Shown: piece after piece, positions 1 to 8,608 of the stretch | Layout: each line of letters starts with the position of its first letter | Numbering within the stretch: position 1 is the first letter of the stretch | Assembly: GCA_902534465.1 (NCBI GenBank) | Contig: CACAPU010000007.1 | Span: 1-45,423, forward strand | DNA from: an uncultured Pelagibacteraceae bacterium | GTDB lineage: Bacteria > Pseudomonadota > Alphaproteobacteria > Pelagibacterales > Pelagibacteraceae | DNA length: 45,423 nt | Reading direction: 5' to 3' | Notes under the pieces: model-generated | Seen by the model: only the letters and a program-made list of their open reading frames with translations | What the model was told of the DNA's origin: nothing | The model's database searches: none | Translations under genes and position numbers: made by a program

Positions 1-97
1 AGACGAAGTTGACAAAGTTGATTTAGATTTAGTATGGGATCCGCCTTGGGATAAATCAATGATGTCAGAAGCAGCTAAATTGGAATTAAATTTATGA
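1..97 (+). CDS. sufT: SufT-type Fe-S cluster assembly protein (MIP18/DUF59 family), C-terminal end only
   Basis: The window opens inside this gene. The last 31 codons (reading from base 2) carry the motif VWDPPWDKSMMSEAAKLEL, which is the typical C-terminus of SufT-like proteins: a WDPPW element followed by an MSE/AKLEL helix. SufT-type proteins help mature Fe-S clusters in the SUF system. Its stop overlaps the start codon of the next gene (ATGA at 94-97), so the two are translationally coupled parts of a suf operon whose upstream part lies outside the window. The family call is strong despite the short visible length; the rest of the protein cannot be judged. Confidence 0.85.
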   Translation, partial: DEVDKVDLDLVWDPPWDKSMMSEAAKLELNL

Positions 98-429
98 CGA
101 AACAAATAATTACATTAAGTGATCAAGCGGCTACAAAAATTAAGGAAATCATGTCATCTGCGAGCAATGAGTCTATTGGAGTAAGAGTTGGAGTTAAATC
201 TGGAGGTTGCGCAGGTATGTCATACGTAATGGAATATACCAACAAAATTAACCCTAACGACGAAGTAATAGAGGATAAAGGAGTAAAGGTATTTATAGAC
301 TCTGCGGCTGTGATGTATTTATTTGGAACAGAAATGGATTATAAGAAGGAAGAATTTTCTTCTCAGTTTGTTTTTAACAATCCAAACGAAACTGAAAGAT
401 GTGGATGTGGAGAGTCCTTTAAAATTTAA
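94..429 (+). CDS. sufA: A-type Fe-S carrier protein, SufA/IscA (HesB) family
   Basis: A 111-residue HesB/IscA-fold protein that carries Fe-S clusters from the SUF scaffold to apo-enzymes in the cytoplasm. The three conserved cysteines of the family are present: Cys39 in SGGCAGM, and Cys103 and Cys105 in the C-terminal CGCGESF motif. Length is normal for the family (about 105-120). The ATG overlaps the stop of sufT by four bases, which fixes the start and indicates an operon. It is the last gene of that operon, because the next gene (glnA) is convergent. Assignment as SufA rather than IscA or ErpA rests on the SufT neighbour. Confidence 0.93.
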   Translation: MTKQIITLSDQAATKIKEIMSSASNESIGVRVGVKSGGCAGMSYVMEYTNKINPNDEVIEDKGVKVFIDSAAVMYLFGTEMDYKKEEFSSQFVFNNPNETERCGCGESFKI

Positions 430-615
430 TACTGTTTATTGGTAATATGAAATAAACCAATATTGTCCTCTTTTATTCATTGTATAAATTCTATTATTCT
501 TCTTTTTAGTTTTTTTATAGTTTGGCCTCTTAAAACCAATGATGTTTCTTAAAGAAGAAATAAATTTTGTCATACATTTTGATAACAAAATTAAATGAAA
601 TTAGAAATTCTTATA

Positions 616-647
616 GGGAATACCTGCTATTACCGCAGGTATTACCC
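616..647 (-). terminator. Hairpin terminator of glnA
   Basis: A 9-bp perfect stem, AATACCTGC (619-627) with GCAGGTATT (635-643), is extended by GGG (616-618) pairing with CCC (645-647) around one bulged A; the loop is seven bases. It lies 14 bases beyond the glnA stop. On the minus strand it is followed by only a moderately U-rich tail, so it may be a weak intrinsic terminator or an mRNA-end stabiliser. It could also serve the convergent suf transcript. The rest of 430-660 is AT-rich and shows no gene. Confidence 0.6.
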
Positions 648-660
648 AAAATAAAGCTTA

Positions 661-2067
661 TTAACAGCTATAATACATATCGAATTCGATAGGGTGCGGC
701 GTATGTTCAAAGTTATGAATTTCCTCGTACTTTAATTCAATGTACGCATCTATCTGATCGTCAGTAAATACATTCCCCTGTTTTAAAAAGTTTCTATCTT
801 TATCAAGAGCTTCCATAGCTTCTCTCAACGATCCACAGACTGTAGGAACTTTTTTAACTTGTTTTTCAGTTAATGCATAAAGGTCCTGGTCAAAAGACTT
901 ACCTGGATCAATTTTATTTTTGATACCATCAAGACCTGCCATTAACATTGATGCAAATGTTAAATACGGATTACCTGAAGCATCAGGGAATCTAATCTCA
1001 CATCTTGCACCTTTTTTGCTTAAAGTTATTGGAATTCTGCATGATGCAGACCTGTTTCTTGCAGAGTATGCAAGTAAAACTGGCGCCTCAAAACCCGGAA
1101 TTAATCTTTTATAACTATTAGTGGTAGCATTTGAAAAAGCGTTAATTGCTTTTGCGTGTTTTAAAATACCACCAATATAATATAGAGCTGTTTGAGATAG
1201 ACCAGCATATTTGTTACCAGAAAATACTGGAGTTTTACCTTTCCAAATTGACTGGTGAGTATGCATTCCAGAGCCATTATCACCTTTTACTGGTTTTGGC
1301 ATAAAAGTAGCAGTCTTTCCAAATGAATGTGAAACCATCTGAACTACATATTTGTAAAGTTGAACATTATCAGCTTGATCAACTAATGTTCCAAACAACA
1401 TTCCTAGTTCATGTTGACTGGGTGCAACTTCATGGTGGTGTTTTTCAACAGTAATACCTACATCTCTTAGACCTTTCAAGTATTCGCCTCTCATATCCTG
1501 AGCACTATCTACTGGTGGCACAGGAAAATAACCTCCTTTAATACCAGGTCTGTGGCCCATATTGCCATTATCATATGATTTTCCTGAATTATAAGGTCCT
1601 TCAGAACTGTCAATTGAAAAACCAGTTTCATTCATATCATTTTTAATTTTTACATCATCAAAAACAAAAAATTCTGGCTCTGGTCCAAAGTAAGCTTTAT
1701 CTCCAATTCCAGTTCTTTTTAAATATGCCTCTGCTTTTTTAGCTATTCCCCTTGGATCTCTTTCGTATGGGTCTTTTTTAACAGCATCCAAAATATCGCA
1801 AAATAAAATCATTGTATTATGTGATGTATATGGATCCATTACTGTTCTGCTTAAATCTGGTTTTAATATCATGTCAGACTCATTTATCGCTTTCCAACCA
1901 GCAATCGAAGAGCCATCAAAAAATACTCCGTCGTTCAGCATACCTTCGTCAACTATAGTTTTATCCATTGTAAGGTGTTGCAGTTTTCCTCTTGGATCAG
2001 TGAATCTAAGATCAACATACTCAACATTCTTAGATTTTATTTGTTTTAATACTTCCCTAGCGCTCAT
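661..2067 (-). CDS. glnA: Type I glutamine synthetase
   Basis: A 468-residue GSI-type glutamine synthetase that makes glutamine from glutamate, ammonia and ATP, forming the cytoplasmic dodecamer of nitrogen assimilation. Visible signatures are DGSSI near residue 51, the metal-site motif GPEPEFF at 128-134, HHEVAPSQHE at 211-220 and the Arg-rich active-site segment around 337-345. The adenylylation site lies in DLYALTEKQ with the tyrosine at residue 397, the same number as in E. coli GlnA, so control by a GlnE-type adenylyltransferase is expected. A good Shine-Dalgarno (AGGAG) precedes the ATG. No glnB or ntr gene adjoins it. It is a stand-alone core gene at the edge of the catabolic island. 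Confidence 0.97.
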   Translation of the reverse strand: MSAREVLKQIKSKNVEYVDLRFTDPRGKLQHLTMDKTIVDEGMLNDGVFFDGSSIAGWKAINESDMILKPDLSRTVMDPYTSHNTMILFCDILDAVKKDPYERDPRGIAKKAEAYLKRTGIGDKAYFGPEPEFFVFDDVKIKNDMNETGFSIDSSEGPYNSGKSYDNGNMGHRPGIKGGYFPVPPVDSAQDMRGEYLKGLRDVGITVEKHHHEVAPSQHELGMLFGTLVDQADNVQLYKYVVQMVSHSFGKTATFMPKPVKGDNGSGMHTHQSIWKGKTPVFSGNKYAGLSQTALYYIGGILKHAKAINAFSNATTNSYKRLIPGFEAPVLLAYSARNRSASCRIPITLSKKGARCEIRFPDASGNPYLTFASMLMAGLDGIKNKIDPGKSFDQDLYALTEKQVKKVPTVCGSLREAMEALDKDRNFLKQGNVFTDDQIDAYIELKYEEIHNFEHTPHPIEFDMYYSC

Positions 2068-2160
2068 ATTATCTCCTATAAATTTTCTTGTTCTATTATC
2101 AGTTAAGAAAAGATAAATAATGTCTATAAAATAGATATCAGTTATGCTTTAATTACATGT

Positions 2161-2190
2161 ATATTAACCTTAAAAATCACAATTTTTCAA
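2161..2190 (-). promoter_or_regulatory. Possible glnA promoter (-35/-10)
   Basis: On the minus strand TTGAAA (2185-2190) and TAATAT (2161-2166) are separated by 18 bases, which would give a leader of about 85 bases before the glnA ATG. The divergent deacylase gene starts at 2210. I looked for a sigma-54 GG/GC element and for an obvious riboswitch in 2068-2209 and saw neither. In DNA this AT-rich the match is only suggestive. Confidence 0.3.
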
Positions 2191-2209
2191 TCAATCAAGA
2201 GTTGTACTA

Positions 2210-2689
2210 ATGTCAGCACTAAATAAAGAAGCAGTTAAAAGAGCAAAAGAAGCATTAAAAAAGTTTAATAATGAAATAAAGGTAATTGAATTAGAGAAAA
2301 CCGCAAGAACAGCAAATGATGCAGCAAATTCATTAAATACTGAAGTTGGTTCAATTGTAAAAAGTTTATTATTTAGGAATGAGGGAAATTTTTTACTCTG
2401 CTTAGTATCTGGCGATAAAAGATGTTCATTAAATAAATTAAAAAAAATTTTTAATAGTAAAGATTTAAGCATGGCCTCTCCAGATGAGGTTAAAAATCAA
2501 ACAGGATATACTATAGGAGGAGTTTCACCAGTAGGCCATAAAAATAAATTAGAAATTCTTGTTGATGAGTCTTTAAATAGATTTAAAAATTTATATGCCG
2601 CAGCAGGACATCCAAACTGTATTTTCAAAATAAATTTTGATGAACTGCTTAATTTAACCAATGGAACAGTAAAAGATATTGTAGAATGA
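2210..2689 (+). CDS. YbaK/ProX-type aminoacyl-tRNA deacylase
   Basis: A 159-residue protein of the YbaK/EbsC (INS-domain) family, which hydrolyses mischarged tRNAs in trans, for example Cys-tRNA(Pro) or related species. The conserved lysine is seen in GSIVKSLLF (Lys51). The motifs GYTIGGVSPVGH (about 104-115) and LYAAAGHPN (about 129-137) are typical of the family. Length is normal. It is divergent from glnA, and its stop overlaps the start of the following transporter gene by four bases (ATGA). Which mischarged tRNA it edits cannot be told from sequence. Confidence 0.85.
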   Translation: MSALNKEAVKRAKEALKKFNNEIKVIELEKTARTANDAANSLNTEVGSIVKSLLFRNEGNFLLCLVSGDKRCSLNKLKKIFNSKDLSMASPDEVKNQTGYTIGGVSPVGHKNKLEILVDESLNRFKNLYAAAGHPNCIFKINFDELLNLTNGTVKDIVE

Positions 2690-3579
2690 CTTCACCCAAA
2701 ACATCTGATTATTTCATATTAGTTTTACTATCACTCATATGGGCTTCAGCTTTTTTCAACATTAAAATTGCCACTTACTCTTATGGTCCAATAACGATAG
2801 CATTTTTAAGAATTTTTTTTGGAATGATTCCAGTTTTATTATTATGTTTTTATAAAAAAATTAAAATTGAAGTCTTTTCAAAAGATTGGAAATGGTTTGC
2901 TGCAATTGGTGTTATTAATTTGGTTATTCCATTTTTTTTAATTGCTTATGGTGTACAAAAAGTCCAAAGTAATTTAGCAGCAATATTAATGTCTACCACT
3001 CCTATCAGTGCAACTATTTTAGCTCATTTGTTTATAGATAAAGAAAAAATAAATTTAGTAAAAATATTAGGTATAATTTTAGGATTTTTAGGAATAGTTT
3101 ATCTTTTTTCCGAAAATCTACTTATTAATGATGAAAATTTATTTTCTGCTTTAATGATATTAGTTGGTTCAACGTTTTATGTAATTGGTGGTATATTAAC
3201 TTTAAAAATAAGTCATAAAAAAAATGAAAATGTTACTGCATCAATATTAATTTGGGGAACAATATTTGTTTGCCCAATTTCTTTAATTATAGAGCAACCT
3301 TGGAATTTAAATCCATCATTAGAGTCAACTTTGTCTTTAATTTATCTTGGTGTATTTCCTACTGGTATAGCTTGGTTATTGAGATTTATGATATTGAAAA
3401 GAAACGGTTTAGTTTTTCAAAGCCAAGTCGCTTATTTAATACCAATATTTGGGGTAATTCTTGGATACTTATTTCTTAATGAATTAGTTACTTCAAAAAT
3501 ATTAATTTCATTATTTATTGTTATACTTGGAATATATTTTGTCAAAAAATCAGGAGATAAAAAAATAGAAGGAATTTAA
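2686..3579 (+). CDS. EamA-domain DMT-superfamily permease
   Basis: A 297-residue hydrophobic protein with about ten predicted membrane segments arranged as two EamA repeats, the usual architecture and length of drug/metabolite transporters. Typical elements are LIWASAFFNIKIATYSYGP in the first helix pair and PTGIAWLLRFMILKR in the second half. Such proteins usually export amino acids or other metabolites from the cytoplasm; the substrate is unknown. The start codon overlaps the stop of the deacylase gene, so the two are co-transcribed. It converges on the IolG-like gene with only a three-base gap. Confidence 0.85.
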   Translation: MTSPKTSDYFILVLLSLIWASAFFNIKIATYSYGPITIAFLRIFFGMIPVLLLCFYKKIKIEVFSKDWKWFAAIGVINLVIPFFLIAYGVQKVQSNLAAILMSTTPISATILAHLFIDKEKINLVKILGIILGFLGIVYLFSENLLINDENLFSALMILVGSTFYVIGGILTLKISHKKNENVTASILIWGTIFVCPISLIIEQPWNLNPSLESTLSLIYLGVFPTGIAWLLRFMILKRNGLVFQSQVAYLIPIFGVILGYLFLNELVTSKILISLFIVILGIYFVKKSGDKKIEGI

Positions 3580-3582
3580 ATT

Positions 3583-4593
3583 TCAATAAATTAGTTTTTC
3601 AAACTTTTTGGACTTTATAGAGTTCATTGCTCCCCCTGCCAATATAATTGATTTTCTTCCATCTTCAAAAACTGCTCTAGGTTTTATATTTTTTCTACAA
3701 AATTTTGCTAGATCGAATAATTGAAGTTTAAAAGCCTCAGAATATCTCTCAATAAAGAAGTGAAGAAGAGGTGATTTGCTGTTTGTTGAGCTTTTTGAAA
3801 AATAATTTATTTCATTGTTTCTTTTATTGTCTGAAACTAGCATTCCTTTATTTCCAAATAATTCTACTCTTTGATCATATCCAAAGCTACAATGTCTTGA
3901 ATTTGTTATAATACATTGAACCCCTTTTTTGGATTTGAGTATTGTAGTTGCCAATTCATAATCATTAATTTTATTAAAACGTTTATCCGATAAGTTACTG
4001 CCCATAGCAAAAATTGATTGGAATTCGTCTTTTCCTAAATAATATCTTGCAAGATCAAAATCGTGAATCATCATATCTTTAAATATCCCACCTGAACTTT
4101 TTAGATATTTTAGTGAAGGAGGAGAAGGATCCCGACTAGTAATTATAATTTTTTCTAATCGTCCAATTTTTTGTTTTAAGTGTTGTTTTAATGAATGGTG
4201 TCCAACGTCATATCTCCTATTGAAGCCTATTTGCACTCTTGGTTTAAATTTTTTTATCCTTTTTAGACAAGAATTAATTTTTTTTATATTCAGATCTAAT
4301 GGTTTTTCACAAAAAATAATTTTATTTTTTTTTACACCTTGCTCAATAAATTTTAAATGTGTAGGTGTGCTTGACGCAATAAATATACAGTCAATATCTT
4401 TATCATTGAAAGCCAGATCAGGCTTATTTATTGAAGTAACATTATATTTATTAGAGATTTTTTTTAATAAATCTTTGTTAAGGTCAAAGACATATTTTAA
4501 CTCAAATTCTCTATTTTCAATTAAATTTTTTGCATGCATTTGGCCAATTCTGCCAAGACCAAGCAAAGCAACTTTTATTTTATTTTTATCCAC
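3583..4593 (-). CDS. iolG: myo-Inositol 2-dehydrogenase (IolG), Gfo/Idh/MocA family
   Basis: A 336-residue NAD(P)-dependent dehydrogenase. The Rossmann motif GLGRIG is at 12-17 and the family EKP motif at 96-98, with Lys97 matching the catalytic Lys97 of Bacillus IolG. GGIFKDMMIHDFD (168-180) supplies the Asp173/His177 pair. GFNRRYD (123-129), NSRHCSFGYDQRVE and FFIERYSEAF are typical of inositol dehydrogenases, more so than of other family members. It would oxidise myo-inositol to 2-keto-myo-inositol, the substrate of the IolE encoded just upstream on the other strand. The start is GTG at 4593. It overlaps the upstream Gfo/Idh/MocA gene by 19 bases. A closely related cyclitol or sugar is the alternative substrate. 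Confidence 0.85.
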   Translation of the reverse strand: MDKNKIKVALLGLGRIGQMHAKNLIENREFELKYVFDLNKDLLKKISNKYNVTSINKPDLAFNDKDIDCIFIASSTPTHLKFIEQGVKKNKIIFCEKPLDLNIKKINSCLKRIKKFKPRVQIGFNRRYDVGHHSLKQHLKQKIGRLEKIIITSRDPSPPSLKYLKSSGGIFKDMMIHDFDLARYYLGKDEFQSIFAMGSNLSDKRFNKINDYELATTILKSKKGVQCIITNSRHCSFGYDQRVELFGNKGMLVSDNKRNNEINYFSKSSTNSKSPLLHFFIERYSEAFKLQLFDLAKFCRKNIKPRAVFEDGRKSIILAGGAMNSIKSKKFEKLIY

Positions 4594-5720
4594 ACTTTTC
4601 TTTTATTTGAAATTTTACACGCTTCAATAAACTTTGCGGTTTCAAGTCCTTCGTTTTCATTTGGAAAAAACCACCTTTTTTTAGCTTTAGTTCTTAATGA
4701 TGCTGCAAATTCTTTATAAATATTTGCAAAAGCATCCAAATAACCCTCCGGATGTCCAAATTTAATTCTTGAAAAGTTTTTAGATAATTCTGCATTAAAA
4801 AAACCTCTTTCTAAAAATTTTACAGCACCTTTTAATGGATTAAATTTAAGATAACCTGGATCATTTTGAACCCATTCTATGCTGCCTTTTGTGCCAAATA
4901 TCCTAAACCTTAAACCATAAACACCGCCTCTTGCCATAACACTTGTCCAAAGTATGCCTTTTGCGTTGTTATTAAAGTTGATCATTACTTGAGCATTGTT
5001 ATCCATTTTAACAGTTTTTGAAACTTGTTTGATATCAGCAAACACATTTCTAGCTTTTAATCCAGAAACATAGCATGCTATGTGATAAGCGTGAGATCCA
5101 ATCTCATTTAAAACTGCTGAGGTTCCAACTATTTTTTTATTTATTTTCCATTTTAATATTTTTTTTGCATTTTTTTTATTAACTGTTTTTCCATCAGTCC
5201 AGTCTTGAACATACTCTACATTAACATATTCAACTTTTCCTATTTTTCCTTTTTCAACTAATACCTTTGCTTCTCTAACCATTGGATATGCTGAATAATT
5301 ATGAGTTAAAGCATATTTTATATTTTTATTTGATTTAATTTTTTGAAAAAGTTTTTTTGCTTGTGATAGATTACCTGCAAATGGCTTGTCAGATATTATG
5401 TGAATATTTTTGTCTATAAATTTTTCTGCAATAATTTGGTGACTTGAAGGTGGAGTCATAATCGATACGACCTCAATACCATCAGGTCTTAGAGCCTCTT
5501 TGTAAGCCATTTCTTGATAATTTGAGTAACATCTATCTTTATCAATTCCTATTTTTTTTCCGAAAGTCTTTGAAATATTTGAATTTCTTGAAAAAACTCC
5601 TGAGACAATTTCATATTCGTCATCAAATCTTGAGGAAATTCTATGGACATGTCCTATCCATGATTTTGGACCACCACCAACAATGCCTAATTTGATTTTT
5701 TTACCTTTAATTAATCTCAT
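4575..5720 (-). CDS. Gfo/Idh/MocA-family oxidoreductase
   Basis: A 381-residue NAD(P)-dependent oxidoreductase. The N-terminal Rossmann motif reads GIVGGGPKSWIG (about 12-23). The family EKP motif appears as DKP (111-113) and the helix with the catalytic histidine as NEIGSHAYHIACY. The reading frame stays open upstream to 5918, but that part lies antisense to iolE and gives a low-complexity hydrophobic peptide. The start is therefore placed at ATG 5720, where MRLIKGKKIKLGIVG gives the normal N-terminus. It overlaps the IolG-like gene by 19 bases and starts 29 bases from the divergent iolE. It likely acts on a cyclitol or sugar derivative in the same pathway, for example another inositol isomer; the substrate is not determinable. 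Confidence 0.85.
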   Translation of the reverse strand: MRLIKGKKIKLGIVGGGPKSWIGHVHRISSRFDDEYEIVSGVFSRNSNISKTFGKKIGIDKDRCYSNYQEMAYKEALRPDGIEVVSIMTPPSSHQIIAEKFIDKNIHIISDKPFAGNLSQAKKLFQKIKSNKNIKYALTHNYSAYPMVREAKVLVEKGKIGKVEYVNVEYVQDWTDGKTVNKKNAKKILKWKINKKIVGTSAVLNEIGSHAYHIACYVSGLKARNVFADIKQVSKTVKMDNNAQVMINFNNNAKGILWTSVMARGGVYGLRFRIFGTKGSIEWVQNDPGYLKFNPLKGAVKFLERGFFNAELSKNFSRIKFGHPEGYLDAFANIYKEFAASLRTKAKKRWFFPNENEGLETAKFIEACKISNKRKVWIKIK

Positions 5721-5749
5721 GATCAAATATCTTAGCAAATATAAAAAAT

Positions 5750-6652
5750 ATGTCAGTAAAATTAGGGATAGCACCAATAGCGTGGAGCAATGATGATATG
5801 CCTGAACTAGGTGGAGATACTCCTCTAGAACAATGTTTATCAGAGGCAAGTCAGGCTGGATATATAGGTATAGAGTCAGGTGGAAAATTTCCAAAAACAT
5901 CCAAAGAATTGTTACCAAAACTAGAACAGTATAATTTAAAATTATGTTCTGGATGGTATAGTGGAAATCTTAGAAAAAATTCTGTTGAAGAAGAAAAAAA
6001 ATTAATTCAAAACCAACTTCAATTATTTAAAGATTGTGATGCTCCATGTATTGTATTCGCTGAAGTTTTTGAATCAATACAAGGCGATCCATCAAAAAAA
6101 CTCTCTAGTAGACCAAAAATGTCTAATGATGAATGGAGAGATTATTGCACAAAAATATCTGAGCTTGCTAAATTCCTTGAAGATGAAGGTATGCCTTTAG
6201 CATATCATCATCATATGGGTACAGTAATAGAAACAGAGGAAGATACTATTAGATTGTTAGAAAATACAAACGATAGTGTAAAATTAACTTTAGATACCGG
6301 TCATATGTTATTTGCACGAGGAAATTCTATTAATATTATCAATAAATTTAAAGAAAGAGTAATCCATATTCACTGCAAAGATATTAGAGAAGAAGTATTA
6401 AAAAAGGCCCTTTCTGAAGATTTAAGTTTTAGAGATGCTTTTTTAGAGGGTGCTTTTACTGTGCCTGGCGATGGGTGTATCGACTATAAACCTCTGTTTG
6501 ATATTTTGAAAAAAAATAATTATCAGGGTTGGCTGGTTGTAGAAGCTGAGCAAGATCCAAAAAAAGCAAATCCTCTTGAGTATGCAATTATGGGTTATAA
6601 ATATATTACAGATACTTTAAAGAAATCAAATTTAGAGATTAATAAACTATAA
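5750..6652 (+). CDS. iolE: myo-Inosose-2 dehydratase (IolE)
   Basis: A 300-residue xylose-isomerase-like TIM-barrel protein. The N-terminus GIAPIAWSNDDMPELGGDTP (residues 6-25) is diagnostic for IolE, which dehydrates 2-keto-myo-inositol to trihydroxycyclohexane-1,2-dione in the cytoplasm. YHHHMGT, LTLDTGHM and HCKD supply the metal-binding residues expected of the fold. Length equals the family norm. It is a single plus-strand gene between minus-strand genes and overlaps the 3' end of the convergent dehydrogenase gene by six bases. Its product is the substrate of IolD, which is encoded about 8.4 kb downstream. Confidence 0.95.
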   Translation: MSVKLGIAPIAWSNDDMPELGGDTPLEQCLSEASQAGYIGIESGGKFPKTSKELLPKLEQYNLKLCSGWYSGNLRKNSVEEEKKLIQNQLQLFKDCDAPCIVFAEVFESIQGDPSKKLSSRPKMSNDEWRDYCTKISELAKFLEDEGMPLAYHHHMGTVIETEEDTIRLLENTNDSVKLTLDTGHMLFARGNSINIINKFKERVIHIHCKDIREEVLKKALSEDLSFRDAFLEGAFTVPGDGCIDYKPLFDILKKNNYQGWLVVEAEQDPKKANPLEYAIMGYKYITDTLKKSNLEINKL

Positions 6653-7603
6653 TTTTACTTTTTTGCTATCTTCAAGTTTACCATCAAAATAATCGAGAAT
6701 ATTTTGTATAGTTTCTCTTGCCATTCTAGTCATGCACTCTTCAGTAAACGCTGCTGCATGAGGGCTTAGGAAAACTTTGTCGTTTTTTAATAGTGGATTA
6801 TCAGCATTTGGAGGTTCGACTTCAAATACGTCTATACCTGCTCCAAAAATTAAATTCTCTTTTAAAGCTCTATCTAAATCTTTCTCATTTATAATTCCAC
6901 CTCTTGCAGCATTTATGATTATGCAATTTTTTTTCATGGTTTTAAGAAGTTCATAATTTATGATATTTTTAGTTTGATCAGTTAAAGGTATATGGAGTGA
7001 CACAGCATCCATATCTTTTATAGTTTCTGATAAATCTTCAACTTTTTTTCCTCCCATTTTGTTTATTGTTTCTGCATCTACAAATGGATCATAAACAAAT
7101 ACATTCATTTCAAATCCTAAACATCTTTTAATCAATGCTTTTCCAATTCTTCCAAAACCTGCTATAAGAATATTTTTGTTCCATATCTCTATAGTTTTTG
7201 GAAGCTTATTTCTTTCAGTAAATTTTCCACTTTTGACTGATTGATCATACATATCTTTTCTTTTTGATATGTTTAGAAGCATGAAAAGAACGTGTTCTGC
7301 AACTGCTACGGCGTTTGCTGTTGCAGTTATCGCCACATCGATATTTCTTTTTTTACAGCTATCTAAATCAATATTGTCGTATCCAACTCCATGTCTAGAA
7401 ATTATTTTAAGTTTTTTTGCATTTTCAATTGCTTGTGCAGGTAAAATTGATGTTCTTAAAGACACTGCATCAGCATCTATAATTTTTTGTTTAACGTTTT
7501 CTACACTTAAATCCTCAACTACCTCGTAATTATAGTTACTATTACTTTTTAATAATTCCATTCCTTTTTCATGAATAGGTTGGACAATAAGAATCTTTTT
7601 CAT
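6647..7603 (-). CDS. D-2-hydroxyacid dehydrogenase (SerA-like)
   Basis: A 318-residue NAD-dependent D-isomer-specific 2-hydroxyacid dehydrogenase. The Rossmann motif GFGRIG is at 149-154, followed by the NAD-preferring acidic residue in VYDPF (Asp172). The catalytic triad is complete: Arg234 (NAARGG), Glu263 (VEPP) and His282 (SPHAAA). It resembles the substrate and nucleotide domains of phosphoglycerate dehydrogenase but has no ACT domain, so a catabolic 2-hydroxy or keto acid is more likely than serine synthesis. The 3' end overlaps iolE by six bases tail to tail. It is first in line after the dioxygenase genes of the same strand, with a 15-base gap. Confidence 0.88.
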   Translation of the reverse strand: MKKILIVQPIHEKGMELLKSNSNYNYEVVEDLSVENVKQKIIDADAVSLRTSILPAQAIENAKKLKIISRHGVGYDNIDLDSCKKRNIDVAITATANAVAVAEHVLFMLLNISKRKDMYDQSVKSGKFTERNKLPKTIEIWNKNILIAGFGRIGKALIKRCLGFEMNVFVYDPFVDAETINKMGGKKVEDLSETIKDMDAVSLHIPLTDQTKNIINYELLKTMKKNCIIINAARGGIINEKDLDRALKENLIFGAGIDVFEVEPPNADNPLLKNDKVFLSPHAAAFTEECMTRMARETIQNILDYFDGKLEDSKKVKL

Positions 7604-7618
7604 AATTTAAAAAAGAAA

Positions 7619-8608
7619 TTATACTAATCTAGCTAGATCTCTTTTGCTATTTTTAAATGTTGGAAGTGGATATTTAAATGCATACTTTCTTGGAATACAT
7701 TTATTCTTTGCCTTTTCCCATAAAGCTATCCATTGTTTATAGTTGCGGATAGTAATATTTTTTTTATCTTTGCTTCTTACATAAAAATTTGGCAAAGGTT
7801 TTCTACCAGACGGAGTTCCAGCTCTATTATATCTTAAATCAGCACTAATTCTAAAATCGTTAGATCTGTTAGGCAATGAACAATGAATGGAATGTTTGTG
7901 TAAAATTATTATATCACCCACATTTGCTTCAAGGAAAATTGGCTTATATTTATCAAGTAATTTACTATCTTTTATTTCGACTTGACCTCTATATCCAGAT
8001 ACATGATTTAATAAACCTAATTTGTTAATTTCTTTAACAGTAATCATGCATCCATTATTTTTGGTAGTTTTTGTAAATGGTATCCAAACGGTCACCATAT
8101 CTGTCAATCTTTGTCCAATAGATGATAATACTGCTGCGTCTTGGTGCCAAGGAGTTCTTCCTGAAAGACCATCATGAACAGAGTGTTTAGGCAATTTACT
8201 TTCTGGTTGTTTTATTCTTGTATTTTGAACAGGATTGGAAAGGATTTCAGATCCTATTAATTTTTCAACTACATCTAAAATTTTCTTATGATTTATTAAA
8301 TTCCATAAAGATTGCGATGCAAAGTAATCACTATCTTTTTTAACATGATCTCTAGGTAGCCTAGTATTAAAATATTGGTCAAGGTCATTAATATTTAATT
8401 TCGAAATATAGGTATATTTTTTTTTAAAGTTATATTTAAAAACCTTTTCTCTCATATGACTAGGCGCAAATTTATTAACTAGATTATCCATTACATATTC
8501 CATATCGTTTAAAATAGGTTTTAAATCTTTGTTGAAATTAAGAATATTTTTTATCCTAAGGTACCCATCTCTATCTAAAATTTTCTTTAATTTGCTGTTA
8601 GTTTTCAT
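7619..8608 (-). CDS. Phytanoyl-CoA dioxygenase (PhyH)-family Fe(II)/2-oxoglutarate oxygenase
   Basis: A 329-residue non-heme iron oxygenase. The iron triad is visible as His155-x-Asp157 in TPWHQDAAV and His242 in HKHSIHCSLPNRS, with the 2-oxoglutarate-binding arginine about eleven residues later (Arg253 in DFRIS). PhyH-family proteins hydroxylate acyl chains, amino acids, phosphonates or small metabolites using oxygen and 2-oxoglutarate; the substrate here is unknown. The gene overlaps the start-side neighbour, a second and unrelated dioxygenase, by 11 bases, so the two are translationally coupled. Confidence 0.85.
   Translation of the reverse strand: MKTNSKLKKILDRDGYLRIKNILNFNKDLKPILNDMEYVMDNLVNKFAPSHMREKVFKYNFKKKYTYISKLNINDLDQYFNTRLPRDHVKKDSDYFASQSLWNLINHKKILDVVEKLIGSEILSNPVQNTRIKQPESKLPKHSVHDGLSGRTPWHQDAAVLSSIGQRLTDMVTVWIPFTKTTKNNGCMITVKEINKLGLLNHVSGYRGQVEIKDSKLLDKYKPIFLEANVGDIIILHKHSIHCSLPNRSNDFRISADLRYNRAGTPSGRKPLPNFYVRSKDKKNITIRNYKQWIALWEKAKNKCIPRKYAFKYPLPTFKNSKRDLARLV

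Noticed and set aside
434..457. GTTTATT/AATAAAC stem after sufA as a terminator
   Set aside because: All-weak 7-bp stem with a ten-base loop and no adjacent T tract, so not better than chance in this AT-rich gap.
1871..2116. 81-codon plus-strand open frame inside and before glnA
   Set aside because: Antisense to conserved glutamine synthetase sequence.
2068..2209. Sigma-54 promoter or glutamine-type riboswitch in the glnA leader
   Set aside because: No GG-N10-GC element and no convincing conserved RNA structure could be seen by eye.
5721..5918. Upstream extension of the Gfo/Idh/MocA reading frame by 66 codons
   Set aside because: It is antisense to the start of iolE, encodes a leucine-rich peptide unlike the family, and the normal Rossmann N-terminus begins at ATG 5720.
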